From positions 1 through 64,000 of the forward strand of contig NZ_WHPN01000429.1 of assembly GCF_009735685.1 (NCBI RefSeq): a stretch of 64,000 nt of DNA, read 5' to 3'. Below the pieces are notes generated by a model. That model had not been told where the DNA came from, made no database searches, and saw only the letters and a program-made list of their open reading frames with translations. Of the stretch, positions 48,287 through 58,200 are shown one piece after another. The stretch comes from Streptomyces lycii. GTDB lineage: Bacteria; Actinomycetota; Actinomycetes; Streptomycetales; Streptomycetaceae. A program made the position numbers and the translations under genes. Positions within the stretch are counted from its first letter, which is position 1; every line of letters starts with the position of its first letter.

Positions 48287-49342
48287 ATGGCGCTCATCGC
48301 ACTCGCCGCCGACAAGGGTTCGCCCGGTGTCACCACCGCCGCGGTCGCCCTGTCCGCCGTCTGGCCGCGCCGCGTGCTGCTGGCGGAGGCCGACCAGGCC
48401 GGCGGCGATCTGGTCTACCGCAGTGCCGCCGCGCACGGCGGGCCGCTGGACCCCAACACCGGCATGCTGTCCGTCGCCGCCACCGCCCGCCGCGGCCTCG
48501 TCGCCGAGCAGCTCTGGGACCACGCGCAGCCGATGGCCGGCGGCCTCGACGTGCTGGTCGGGCTGGGGAGTTCGGAGCAGGCCGCCGGACTCGCCGGGCT
48601 GTGGCCCACGCTCGGCCGTGCCTTCTCCGGCCTCGCCGAGTCGCCGCACGGCGCAGCCGACGTCGTCGCGGACTGCGGCCGGATCGGTGCGGACTCCGCG
48701 GCGGTCGAGATGTTCCAGCACGCCGCGCTCGTGATACTGGTCTCCCGTACGGAGCCCGAGCACCTCGCCCGCGTACGGGACAGGGCGGCCGCGCTGTCCG
48801 CCAGGCTGCACGGGCCCCAGCGCGGTGCCGCGCAGATCGGCATGCCGCTCATCGGCGTGCTCCTCGTCACCGACTCCGGCAGCGCCGCGAAGACGGCGGG
48901 CCAGGTCAACGACATGCTCGTCGCCTCGCAGTGCGGCGCACGCGTGCTCGGCACGCTCGCGCTGGACCCGGCCGGTTCCGACCAGCTCGCGGGCCGCAAA
49001 CGGGGCAGGCTGGAGAAGTCGCTGCTGATCCGCTCCGCCCGCAAGGTCGTCAGCGATCTGCACCAGCAGTTCGGCGCCGCCTGGGCCGGGCCCGCACCCG
49101 CCCCTCAGCACGGCATGCCCATGCCGCAGCCGGCCGCGCCGCTCCCGCAGCAGCAGGGCCACGCCCAGCAGCCGGGGCCGTCCGGTTACGGCTACCCGCA
49201 GCAGGGCCGGGCGCAGCAGCCCGGCCCGTCGGGTTACGGCTATCCGCAGCAGGGCCCCCAGCAGTCACACGACACGCACGGCACGCAGGGCACGTACGGC
49301 GCGGGTGCTCCCGGCGCGGGCGCTCCGGGAGCCGGCCGATGA
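48287..49342 (+). CDS. TadZ/CpaE-like MinD-family protein with degenerate P-loop
   Basis: 351 residues from ATG 48287. Starts MALIALAADKGSPGVTTAAVALS: the ParA/MinD deviant Walker motif KGGxGKT/S is here KGSPGVTT, keeping the first Lys but replacing the second with Val. ADQAGGDLVYR follows at the switch position, and VVADCGRIGADS takes the Walker B/switch II place. The C-terminus (about 275-351) is Gln/Pro/Gly/Tyr-rich with GPSGYGYPQQG repeats. TadZ-type proteins position the Tad machine at a pole or site. The stop overlaps tadA (ATGA). Confidence 0.85.
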   Translation: MALIALAADKGSPGVTTAAVALSAVWPRRVLLAEADQAGGDLVYRSAAAHGGPLDPNTGMLSVAATARRGLVAEQLWDHAQPMAGGLDVLVGLGSSEQAAGLAGLWPTLGRAFSGLAESPHGAADVVADCGRIGADSAAVEMFQHAALVILVSRTEPEHLARVRDRAAALSARLHGPQRGAAQIGMPLIGVLLVTDSGSAAKTAGQVNDMLVASQCGARVLGTLALDPAGSDQLAGRKRGRLEKSLLIRSARKVVSDLHQQFGAAWAGPAPAPQHGMPMPQPAAPLPQQQGHAQQPGPSGYGYPQQGRAQQPGPSGYGYPQQGPQQSHDTHGTQGTYGAGAPGAGAPGAGR

Positions 49343-50646
49343 GCAGCGTCGACCACGGGCTCGTCAAGCGGTTCCGGCAGGAGGCCGGTGACCGCATCGC
49401 CGAGCAGCGGCGGCTCGACCAGGCCTCCGGCGTCACCCCGATGTCCACCGAGGACGAGCGGCACTACGCCCGCGCCGTCATCGCGCAGATACTCGAGGAG
49501 CACGCCCGCTCCGAGATCAGCTACGGCCGCACGCCGCTCGACGCCGAGACCGAGGAGGCGTACGCGGCCGCCGTGCACGCCGCGCTCTTCGGTGTCGGAC
49601 GGCTCCAGCCGCTGCTGGACGACCCGGACGTCGAGAACATCGACATCAACGGTTGCGACCAGGTCTTCATCGGCTACTCCGACGGCCGCGAGGCCGTCGG
49701 CGACCCGGTCGCCGAGACCGACGAGGAACTGGTCGAGCTGATCCAGATCCTCGGCGCCTACTCCGGTCTCTCCTCCCGGCCGTTCGACTCCGCGAACCCG
49801 CAGCTCGACCTGCGTCTCCCGGACGGTTCCCGGCTTTCCGCCGTCATGGACGTCACCCGGCGGCCCGCGCTCTCCATCCGCCGCGCGCGCCTCGGCAAGG
49901 TGTTCATATCCGACCTCGTCGGCAACGGCACCCTGACCCCGGAGATCGGCAACTTCCTCGCCTGCGCCGTCCGGGCCCGCAAGAACATCATGATCGCGGG
50001 GGCGACGAACGCTGGCAAGACGACGCTGCTGCGCGCCCTCGCCAACGAGATCCCGCCGCACGAGCGGCTCATCACCGTCGAACGCGCGCTGGAGCTGGGC
50101 CTCGACCAGTTCCCCGAACTGCACCCCAACGTCGTCGCGTTCGAGGAGCGGCTGCCGAACTCCGAGGGCCACGGCGCGATCAGCATGGCCGAGCTGGTGC
50201 GCCGCTCGCTGCGCATGAACCCCTCCCGCGTCATCGTCGGCGAGGTCCTCGGCGACGAGATCGTCACCATGCTGAACGCCATGTCGCAGGGCAACGACGG
50301 CTCGCTGTCCACGATCCACGCCAACAGCTCGGCCGAGGTCTTCAGCCGCATCTCGACGTACGCCCTCCAGGCCAACGAGCGGCTGCCCATCGAGGCCAGC
50401 CAGATGCTGGTCGCCGGCGCCGTCAACTTCGTCGTCTTCGTCGAGCGCCGCAACAACTACCAGAGCGGCGGCCGGCTCAGCCGCAGCGTCACCTCCATCC
50501 GTGAGGTCAACGGTGTCGACGGCCGCGTGCTCTCCAGCGAGGTCTTCGCGGAGACCCCCGACGGGCGGGTCGTGCCGCACGCCCCCGTCGCCTGCATCGA
50601 GGATCTGACCGTCCACGGCTACCGGCCGTCCGGGAACTGGGGGTGA
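49339..50646 (+). CDS. tadA: Tad pilus assembly ATPase TadA (CpaF)
   Basis: Secretion ATPase driving Flp pilus assembly. 435 residues. N-terminal helical domain with GRLQPLLDDPDVENIDINGCDQVFIGYSDG (about 87-116), then the RecA-like core: Walker A GATNAGKTTLLRAL (about 220-233), Asp box VERALELGLDQFPELHPNVVAFEERLPNSEG, Walker B region SRVIVGEVLGDEIVTMLNAMSQGNDGSLSTIHANSS (about 294-329) with the family His. GVGRLQ and the final C-terminal domain are intact. Coupled to the TadZ-like gene and followed by TadB 10 bp later. Confidence 0.95.
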   Translation: MSSVDHGLVKRFRQEAGDRIAEQRRLDQASGVTPMSTEDERHYARAVIAQILEEHARSEISYGRTPLDAETEEAYAAAVHAALFGVGRLQPLLDDPDVENIDINGCDQVFIGYSDGREAVGDPVAETDEELVELIQILGAYSGLSSRPFDSANPQLDLRLPDGSRLSAVMDVTRRPALSIRRARLGKVFISDLVGNGTLTPEIGNFLACAVRARKNIMIAGATNAGKTTLLRALANEIPPHERLITVERALELGLDQFPELHPNVVAFEERLPNSEGHGAISMAELVRRSLRMNPSRVIVGEVLGDEIVTMLNAMSQGNDGSLSTIHANSSAEVFSRISTYALQANERLPIEASQMLVAGAVNFVVFVERRNNYQSGGRLSRSVTSIREVNGVDGRVLSSEVFAETPDGRVVPHAPVACIEDLTVHGYRPSGNWG

Positions 50647-50656
50647 GGAGGACCGC

Positions 50657-51607
50657 ATGAACGGACTCTCGACGGGCGGCGGCATCTTCTCGCTGCCCGT
50701 GCTGTACGCGCTGCTGAGCGGCATCGGCGTCGGCGGCGGTCTCGCGCTGCTGATCGTCGCCGTCCGCGGGCTGCCCGCGAAGCCCGCGCACGAGAAGGCC
50801 AGGGCCGGGGAGCGGGCGCAGGAGCTGGTGCGCTTCGTCGGCCGCCGCGGCTCGATCGCCATCTGTGTCGGCCTGGTCGTGCTGCTCTTCACCCGCTGGA
50901 TCGTCGCGGGCGCCGCGGCGGGCATCCTCGTCTTCGCCTGGGACCGGCTGTTCGGCGGCGCCGCCGAGGAACGCGCCGCGATGCGCCGGGTCGAGGCGCT
51001 CGCCGCGTGGACGGAGTCGCTGCGCGACACCATCGCCGGAGCCGTCGGCCTGGAGCAGGCCATCCCGGCTTCGGCGCGCGCCGCCGCGCCCGCGCTCCGC
51101 CCGCACCTCGACGCGCTGGTGGACCGGCTGCGTTCGCGTACGCCGCTGCCCGACGCGCTCCAGGTCCTCGCCGACGAGATCGACGACGCGTCCGCCGACA
51201 TCATCGTCGCGGCCCTCATCCTCAACTCGCGGCTGCGCGGCCCCGGTCTGCGCGAAGTGCTGGGCGCGCTCGCCAAGTCCGCCCGCGAGGAGGTCGACAT
51301 GCGGCAGCGCGTGATGTCGCAGCGCGCCAGCACCCGGCGCAGCGTGCAGATCGTCATCGGCGTCAGCGTCGCCTTCGTGCTGGGCCTCGCCGTCTTCAAC
51401 CGCGACTTCGTGGCCCCGTACGGAACGCCGCTCGGGCAGCTCGTGCTCGGCTGTGTGTGCGGTCTGTTCGCGATGGGCTTCTGGTGGCTGCGAAAGCTGT
51501 CCAGCATCGAGACCCCGGACCGTTTCCTCACCCGCGACGAGCCGTCGGTCACCTTCGTCCGGCCGCGGTCCCCGCAGGAAGTCCAGGAAGAGGTGGCGCA
51601 CCGATGA
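50657..51607 (+). CDS. tadB: Tad inner-membrane protein TadB (T2SF domain)
   Basis: 316 residues. Spans at about 14-37, 69-97 (IAICVGLVVLLFTRWIVAGAAAGILVFAWDRLF), 232-250 and 259-278. The T2SF core lies about 110-240: ALAAWTESLRDTIAGAVGLEQAIPASARAAAPALRPHLDALVDRL and LREVLGALAKSAREEVDMRQRV. Forms the platform with TadC. The stop overlaps the TadC start (ATGA). Confidence 0.9.
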   Translation: MNGLSTGGGIFSLPVLYALLSGIGVGGGLALLIVAVRGLPAKPAHEKARAGERAQELVRFVGRRGSIAICVGLVVLLFTRWIVAGAAAGILVFAWDRLFGGAAEERAAMRRVEALAAWTESLRDTIAGAVGLEQAIPASARAAAPALRPHLDALVDRLRSRTPLPDALQVLADEIDDASADIIVAALILNSRLRGPGLREVLGALAKSAREEVDMRQRVMSQRASTRRSVQIVIGVSVAFVLGLAVFNRDFVAPYGTPLGQLVLGCVCGLFAMGFWWLRKLSSIETPDRFLTRDEPSVTFVRPRSPQEVQEEVAHR

Positions 51608-52530
51608 CCGCCAGTGTGCTCATCGGGGCCGTCTTCGGCCTCGGTCTCTACGTGCTCGTGCGGGCCCTCGTGCCGTCCAAGCGCAGCCCGGTCGCCACGG
51701 TCGCGCAGATCGACGCGCTGCGTGCGCGCGGCGCCTCCTACGGATCGGCCTCCGACCGGGCCGCGAAGGACGCCGGGAACAGCCGCTTCGGCACGGTGCG
51801 CTCCCGGGTCGGCCGCCGGGTCGCGGACCTCTACCTCCAGCAGGGCTGGGAGCAGCGGTCGCTCCGGGCCGACCTGGCGGTGCTGGACCGCAGCTGGGAG
51901 TCGTTCCTGGCGACGAAGGTGCTGCTCGGCGCGGCCGGGCTGGTCTTCGGCCCGATGGTCTTCGTCATCGTGTGGACGATCGGGCTGGGCAGCGGGCCGG
52001 TGATCCCGATCTGGCTGGCGCTGGTGTTCGCCGGTGTCTTCTTCATGCTGCCGGACCTGGAGGTCCGCAAGGACGCCGCGGAGAAGCGGCGGGACCTGCG
52101 GCGCGTCATCGGGGCGTATCTCGACCTCGTCGCGATGAACCTCGCCGGCGGCCGGGGCCTCCCGGAGGCGCTGATGGCCGCCGCGGAGGTCAGCGACGGC
52201 TGGGCGCTGCGCAAGGTGCGGAACTGCCTGGCGGACGCCCGGATCACCGGCACCAGCCAGTGGTCGGCGCTCGGCCGGCTCGGTGAGGAGCTGGGGGTGG
52301 AGGAGCTGAAGGATCTTTCGGCGTCGCTGGCGCTGGTCGCGGACGACGGCGCGAAGGTGCGCGAGTCGCTGGCGTCCCGGGCGGAGACCATGCGGCACCG
52401 GGAGCTGGCGGAGATCGAGGGCAGCGCGGGGGAGAAGTCCCAGTCGATGCTCGTGGCGCAGCTGCTGCTGTGCGCGGGCTTCCTGGTCTTCCTGATCTTC
52501 CCGGCGGCCATGAGGGTGTTCCAGGTCTGA
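51604..52530 (+). CDS. tadC: Tad inner-membrane protein TadC (T2SF domain)
   Basis: 308 residues. N-terminal span (1-20), two central spans (about 102-125 and 132-152), T2SF domain about 165-280 (LRRVIGAYLDLVAMNLAGGRGLPEALMAAAEVSDGWALRKV, KVRESLASRAETMRHRELAEIEGSAGEKSQSMLVAQLLL), and a final span ending LIFPAAMRVFQV. Paralogous partner of TadB. The usual short pilin gene follows. Confidence 0.9.
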   Translation: MTASVLIGAVFGLGLYVLVRALVPSKRSPVATVAQIDALRARGASYGSASDRAAKDAGNSRFGTVRSRVGRRVADLYLQQGWEQRSLRADLAVLDRSWESFLATKVLLGAAGLVFGPMVFVIVWTIGLGSGPVIPIWLALVFAGVFFMLPDLEVRKDAAEKRRDLRRVIGAYLDLVAMNLAGGRGLPEALMAAAEVSDGWALRKVRNCLADARITGTSQWSALGRLGEELGVEELKDLSASLALVADDGAKVRESLASRAETMRHRELAEIEGSAGEKSQSMLVAQLLLCAGFLVFLIFPAAMRVFQV

Positions 52531-52622
52531 CCGGCTGCCGCCGGGGGTTGTCCCGGACGGCGTCTTCGTCATCGTTGGCGCAACCGGAAGAACCGGAAGA
52601 GAGAGCGAAAGGGACTGAGGAC

Positions 52623-52874
52623 ATGGAGAAGTTGCGGAAAAGGGTGAGCCACCCCGCGGTGGACTTCCTGATGGTGTTCCTGCAGGGGCGCATCGAGAAG
52701 GCCCGCTCGGAGGAGACGGACCGGGGCACCTCGGCCGTCGAGTGGGTGATCATCTCGGCGGTCGTGGTCGCGATCGTGGGTGTGGTGGCCGCGGTCATCA
52801 ACCAGGCGCTCAAGGGGGGCGCGGAGAAGGTCGGCGACTGCATCGAGGGCGCGAGCGCGAGCGGAACCTGCTGA
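52623..52874 (+). CDS. Flp-type prepilin-like protein
   Basis: 83 residues, ribosome site gagg 4-7 bases upstream. A hydrophilic leader of about 36 residues ends DRG, then TSAVEWVIISAVVVAIVGVVAAVI: Gly followed by a hydrophobic helix with Glu at +5 is the class III prepilin cleavage pattern. The leader is longer than in Gram-negative Flp, as usual in Streptomyces. It is likely the pilus subunit. No prepilin peptidase gene is in the window. Confidence 0.82.
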   Translation: MEKLRKRVSHPAVDFLMVFLQGRIEKARSEETDRGTSAVEWVIISAVVVAIVGVVAAVINQALKGGAEKVGDCIEGASASGTC

Positions 52875-53409
52875 GGCGGCCGGGAGCCGCTTCGGCGGGG
52901 GCCGCCGCGGCGGTGCGGCCGACGTCCGAACCCGAGTCCGAGCCGGAGCCGGGGCTTGAGCCCGGGCTTGAGCCCGATTCCGGGGCGTGGCAGGTGACGG
53001 ACGTGCCGCACCGGTGTGGAGGCGGCGCGCCGGTGCGCGGCCGGGCGCGGCCGAGGCCGTGGCGGGTGACGTCCCGCCACGGAGGGGCGGCGGCCACGGG
53101 CGCTCGGCAGGGGAGCGGTCCGTCCGGGGCTCGTGCGGGGATGTTCCGTGCGGGCGTTCCGTTCGGAGACGTTTTGTTCGGAGACGTTTTGTTCGGAGAC
53201 GTTTCGTTCGGGGACGGTCCGTGCGGAGGACGTTCCGTGCGGGGGTGTTCGTGCGGAGGCGTTCCGTCCGGGCAGGCCCTGCGCAGAGGTTCCCCGAGTC
53301 CGTACCACGCCTTCGCCGACCGCACGCACTTCGCGTACCGCACGTATCGCACGCACTTCACGTATCGCACGTACCGAGGAACCACTCACCCACGGGGACC
53401 GATCGCAGG
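52875..53409. repeat. Gap inside the Tad operon with 15-bp repeats
   Basis: 535 bp. ttcggagacgttttg repeats three times exactly and then degenerates (53163-53250). A second array of cgcacgtatcgcacg type occupies 53321-53375. A frame running through it is compositional. No gene is seen, so the repeats have grown between two pilus genes. Confidence 0.8.
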
Positions 53410-53931
53410 ATGACACGCAGACGCACCGGGGCGCTGGCGCGCGCCGTACGCCGCAGGCTGGACGCCGTGCACGGCGACAGCGGGGTCGGCGACCGCGCGG
53501 CCCCGGGCCGCCGGGCATCGGAGAGTCGCGGGATCGCGGGCAGTGACCGCGGCATGTCCGCGATCGAGTTCGTCGTGCTGACGCCGGTCCTCTTCTTCAT
53601 GATCTTCGCTACGGTGCAGTTCGCCCTGTACTTCTTCGCGGACCACGTCGCCCAGGCGGCGGCGCAGGCGGGCGCGCGCAAGGCGCGCGCCGAGGCGGAC
53701 GAGAACCCGGGCGGCTGGCGGGGCAAGGCCCGCGAGACGGCCGACAGTTACATCCAGCAGCTGGGGCCGACGCTGCTGCTGGCGCCGCGGGTGACCCTGC
53801 TCCAGCCGGACGGGGAGACGGTCGGTGTGGAGATCACGGCCCGGGTGCCGTCGGTCTTCCCGGGACTGGACATGAGCGTGCAGGCGGAGTCGCAGGGACC
53901 GGTGGAGCGGTTCGTCGAGGACGTGGGGTGA
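53410..53931 (+). CDS. TadE-family pseudopilin-like protein
   Basis: 173 residues. A long basic N-terminus (to about 47), then DRGMSAIEFVVLTPVLFFMIFATVQFALYFFADHVAQAAAQAGARKAR, the TadE motif: Gly before the helix, Glu at +5, and a hydrophobic helix followed by A-rich amphipathic stretch. The C-terminal extracellular domain is small and ends VERFVEDVG. The initiating ATG has only a weak ribosome site (gcagg). Confidence 0.88.
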   Translation: MTRRRTGALARAVRRRLDAVHGDSGVGDRAAPGRRASESRGIAGSDRGMSAIEFVVLTPVLFFMIFATVQFALYFFADHVAQAAAQAGARKARAEADENPGGWRGKARETADSYIQQLGPTLLLAPRVTLLQPDGETVGVEITARVPSVFPGLDMSVQAESQGPVERFVEDVG

Positions 53932-53935
53932 ACCG

Positions 53936-54568
53936 TTGACCGAGACCGAGACCGAGAACGGGACCCAGAGCGGGATCAGGAACGAGAACGGGACCCGGAA
54001 CGGATTCCCGGCGCACATCGGAGCCCGGGCGTACCTCGGAGCCCGCAGCCGTGCAGGCGCCGGAGCCGGAAGGCAGACGGACACCGGGCCCGGAACCCGT
54101 ACCGGAACCCGTACCGGAACCCGTACCGGAACCCGTGCCGACGCCGGGCCCGCCGGAGAGCACGAGGCGGTGCGTACCGCCGACTCCGGGATCTCCACCA
54201 TCGAAGTCGTCATCCTCGCGCCGGTGATGATCCTCTTCATCCTGGTGCTGGTCGCGTTCGGACAACTCGTGGACGGCCGCGGCGCCGTCGACGGGGCGGC
54301 CCGGGACGCGGCGCGCGCCGGTTCGATCCAGCACGACTCGGGCGTCGCGATGAGCGAGGCGCGGGCCGCCGCCGAAGCCGACCTGGAGGGCGTCTGCATC
54401 GGCGGCACCGTGCAGATCCGCCGGACCAGCGGCTTCGAGCCGGGCGGGTTCTTCACCGTCGAGGTCAGCTGCGAGGTGCGCGGCCTGGGCATGCTCGGAC
54501 TGAACGTCACCAGCACCCTCACCGGCACGGCCAGCTCACCGATCGACCCGTACCGGAGGGCGGCATGA
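53936..54568 (+). CDS. TadE-like pseudopilin-like protein
   Basis: Second TadE-like protein. From TTG 53936 it would have 210 residues, but the first 78 are repeats (TETETENGT, then GTRTGTRTGTRTGTR encoded by ggaacccgtacc repeats). GTG 54170, with gagg close upstream, is a credible start giving about 132 residues. The core TADSGISTIEVVILAPVMILFILVLVAFGQLVDGRGAVDGAARDAARAGS is the TadE/G signature with Glu at +5. Two Cys in the C-terminal domain (GVCIGG, VSCEVRG) may pair. Its stop overlaps the next start. Confidence 0.78.
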   Translation: MTETETENGTQSGIRNENGTRNGFPAHIGARAYLGARSRAGAGAGRQTDTGPGTRTGTRTGTRTGTRADAGPAGEHEAVRTADSGISTIEVVILAPVMILFILVLVAFGQLVDGRGAVDGAARDAARAGSIQHDSGVAMSEARAAAEADLEGVCIGGTVQIRRTSGFEPGGFFTVEVSCEVRGLGMLGLNVTSTLTGTASSPIDPYRRAA

Positions 54569-55122
54569 TCCGCGCGACCGCCGGAACACGGCCGAAGGAC
54601 GACGCGGCCGTACGGAACCGGGTGCCCGGCGCCGTCCCGGCCCGCCCCGGTGCCCGCGTGCGCGCCGGACTCGCGGGCCGCTTCGGGGAACGACTCCGGG
54701 GCCGCCTCGACGACCGCGGATCCGGAGCCGCGGCCGTCATCATCTTCGCCGTTCTCTTCATGGCACTGGCCGCGTTCGTCATCGACGGCGGCCTGTCCAT
54801 CTCCCAGCGCGAACGCGCCGCCGACATCGCCGAGCAGGCCGCCCGTTACGCGGCCCAGGACATCGACGAGGCCGAGCTGCGCGAGAGCAACGGCACGAAC
54901 GCCCCGATCAACTACGAGAACTGCGATGCCCGGGTCAAGGCCTTCGCGGCCGAGGCCGGCATGTCGGGCCCGGACACGGCCGCGTCGGGCTGCCTCGCCG
55001 CCAACGCGCAGGCGGTCGAGGTGCAGATCAGGCTCACCTACCGGCCGATGCTGAGCGGCCTCTTCTACGACCGCCCGATCACCGTCCACGGCACGGCCGT
55101 GGCGGAGTCCCACGTCGGCTGA
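54565..55122 (+). CDS. TadG-like (TadE/Flp-associated) protein
   Basis: 185 residues from ATG 54565. Basic N-terminus to about 50, then DRGSGAAAVIIFAVLFMALAAFVIDGGLSISQRERAADIAEQAARYAAQDID, the pattern of TadG N-terminal helices (no Glu +5, D-G-G after the helix). The C-terminal domain includes NYENCDARVKAF and AASGCLAANAQAVEVQIRLTY. Shorter than Gram-negative TadG because the von Willebrand domain is absent. Last of the pseudopilin-like genes. Confidence 0.82.
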   Translation: MIRATAGTRPKDDAAVRNRVPGAVPARPGARVRAGLAGRFGERLRGRLDDRGSGAAAVIIFAVLFMALAAFVIDGGLSISQRERAADIAEQAARYAAQDIDEAELRESNGTNAPINYENCDARVKAFAAEAGMSGPDTAASGCLAANAQAVEVQIRLTYRPMLSGLFYDRPITVHGTAVAESHVG

Positions 55123-55296
55123 TCACGAAGGGGGGTGCCCGACGACGCCGGCGCTGCCGCGGCGCGGACAGCCCGCCGGCCCGGCCGCGGCCCCGGACCA
55201 CCGGGTCGATCCTGTCGTACCGACTGGCTAGGCTCATGGCATCCCGTCCCCGACTCCCCACCAGGTCACCACTGAAGGCAAAGGCATAGGAACCCC

Positions 55297-58200
55297 GTGA
55301 TGGCGCGCAGAACTCCCACCACCGACCCGGGTCCGCGTACGCAGACGCTGCCCCGGGGCCGCCGTACCGCCGGTGACTTCCTCAAGGCGTTCCTCGCCTT
55401 CCTCGTGCTGGTCGTGCTGCTGGTCGGCGTGCCCGGCGCGCTCGCGTACTTCGTGGGGTGGCCGCTGCCGCGCTCCATGCCGTCGCTCGACACCCTCCAG
55501 CAGGAGATCACCACCACGGTCTTCGTGAAGGTGCTGACGGTCGTGGTCTGGCTGGCCTGGGCTCAGTTCACGGCCTGCGTGCTGGTCGAGGCCAAGGCCG
55601 AGCTGTCGGGCGTCGGGGTGCCCTCGCGGATCCCGGGGGCCGGGCCGAGCCAGATGCTGGCGCGGCAACTGGTCGCCGCCGTCCTGCTGGTGGGCGCCAC
55701 CGCGGCCAGCTTCGCGCCGGGAATCTCCCAGCTCGGCCAGCACCTGGAGAACAACGCCCGGCCGACCGTCGCCGCCGCCCAGCAGGCGCCCGGCCAGCAG
55801 GCCGCCGCCGAGGCGCAGCAGCAGGCCGCGGACCGCGCCGCCCGGGCCGGCTCCGAGCGGCAGCTGGAGGCGCAGGGGGCCGCCGAGGCGCGGGTGCAGG
55901 AGGATTCGACCAAGTTCTACCGGATCCAGCCGCCCGAGGGCCGCCACCACGACTCGCTGTGGGAGATAGCCGAGCGGCATCTCGACGACGGCCGCCGGTA
56001 CAAGGAGATCTACCAGCTCAACAAGGACCGCATCCAGCCCGACGGTTCACGGCTCTCGCAGGCCAGCCTCATCCGCCCCGGCTGGATCATGGAGATGCCG
56101 GCGGACGCGCACGGCGGCGAGCTGGTCGAGATGCCCGACGCCGCCCCGGACGTCCCGGAGAACGTCGTCGAGCAGATCCACGACTACGACCGTTCCAGCC
56201 CCGCGCACGCGGACGCGGGCGGTGGCGACCGCGCCGAGGGCGGCGGTACGGGCGCCGGGCGCGCCGACACCATCTCCCTCGGCCCCGACCGGCCCGCCGA
56301 GGCCGGTGGCGCCGGCGGCCAGGAGCGGCGCACCGCCGACGACCCCGGGCCCGTGCCCGAGCAGACGGCGACGCCGGCCTCCGACGCTTCCTCGTTCGGG
56401 CTCTCCGAAGCCCTCATCGGTGCCCCGCTGCTCGCCGCCGGAGTGCTCGCCGCGCTCGGCCGCCGCCGGCGCGCCGCGCTGTGGCAGTCCGCGATGGGCG
56501 TCGTCGGCGGCTCCGGGCGCACCCCCGACCCCGTCACCCCGACCGGCGCCGCCGCCGACGCGCAGGACGCGCTGCTCGTCGGCGCCGACCCCGACGCCGT
56601 ACGGGACCTGGACAGCGCCCTGCGCGGCCTCGCCGACGCCCTCGCCGACGAGTCCCGCACCCTGCCCACCGCGTACGCCGCGTGGCTCACCGACAGCGAC
56701 ATCAACCTCCAGCTCGGGCACCCCGCCGGGCAGCCGCCCGCGCCGTGGCAGCTCGGCCAGGACCAGACGTTCTGGCGGGTGCGGCGGCGGGACATCCAGC
56801 CGTACGAGGGCGACGCGGGCGTCGCGCCGTATCCGGGCCTGGTCAGCCTCGGCACGTTGGACAACGCCCGGCTGCTGCTCAACCTGGAGGCGGTGCCCGG
56901 CATCGTGTCGCTGGCCGGTGCCCGGGAGGACCGCACCGCCGTCCTCTCCTCCGTCGCCGCAGAGCTGGGCACCAGCGGCTGGTCCGACCGGCTGACCGTC
57001 ACCCTGGTCGGCTTCGGCGAGGACCTGACGGCGCTCGCCCCCACCCGCATCCGGCATGTCGACGACGTCGAAGCGCTGCTGGAGACCATGGACGTGGAGA
57101 CCGGCCAGCGCCGCCGCGCCCTGGGGAACGCGGGCCACGACTCGGTGCTCACCGGCCGCACGGGCCCCGCGCAGCACGCCCAGTGGGCGCCGCACCTGGT
57201 GCTGATCGGTGACCAGCCCAACGAGGAGCAGGCCGTCCATCTCGCCGAGCTGGCCGCCGACTCCGGCCGCCTCGGCATCGGCTATCTCGTCGGCGCCGCG
57301 GAGAACGGCCTGCCCGGCGCGAGCTGGGAGTTCGAGATCACGGGCGACGGACGGCTGCTCGCCCCGCTGCTCCGCCTCGAACTCAAGGCCCAGACCCTGC
57401 CGCGCGCCCAGCACGAAGCGGTGGTCCGGCTGTTCGCCGACATCGACGGCGAGCCCGCCGCCGGAGCCCCGCGGGACCCCGACGACCAGCCGTTCATGGT
57501 GGACATCAGCGAACGCGGCCGGCCGGCGGTGTACGCACGCCTCGTCGGCCCGTACGAGGTCATCGGCCTCGACGACCCCGACGGCGAGCGCAGCCCGCTG
57601 CTGCACGAGGCCCTGGCCATGCTGCTGCTGCACCGCGAGGGCGTGCACCCGCGCGTGCTCGCCTCCGGGCTGTGGCCGCGCGGCGTCACCGACGACGTCC
57701 GCGACGCCCTGATCGAACGGCTCCGGCTCTGGCTCGGCAACGACGCCGAGGACGGCTCCCCGCGGCTGCGCACGGACGAGACCGGGCGGCTGACGCTGGC
57801 CGAGTCCGTCGTCTCCGACCTGGACGTGCTCCGCACCCTGCACCACGAGGCGACGCAGGGCCGTGGCGCGAGCAGGTCGTCCGTCCGCGAACGGCTGCTG
57901 ACCGACGCCCTCGCCCTGGCCCGCGGCCCGCTCCTCGCGGACCGCCCGGCGGGGCGCTACGGCTGGCTGTCCCACGAGATCATCGAGGCCCAGCTGCCGC
58001 TGCTGGTCGCCGATGTGGCGCTGGCCCTCTCCGCGCACCACCTGGAGGCGGGCCGGCCCGAGACGGCCATCGAGACGCTGAACACCTCGCTGATATCGGC
58101 ACCGGCGGACGAGCGCCTGTGGAACGAGCTGCTGCGCGCGGTCCACGCGACCGGCGACACGGCTCTGCTCGGCTCCACCGCCGAAGCCCTGATCGCCCGC

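Noticed and set aside
49240-52572. 1110-codon minus-strand frame opposite tadA-tadC
   Set aside because: Antisense shadow: composition is V/D/R/H-rich and the Tad genes on the other strand are certain.
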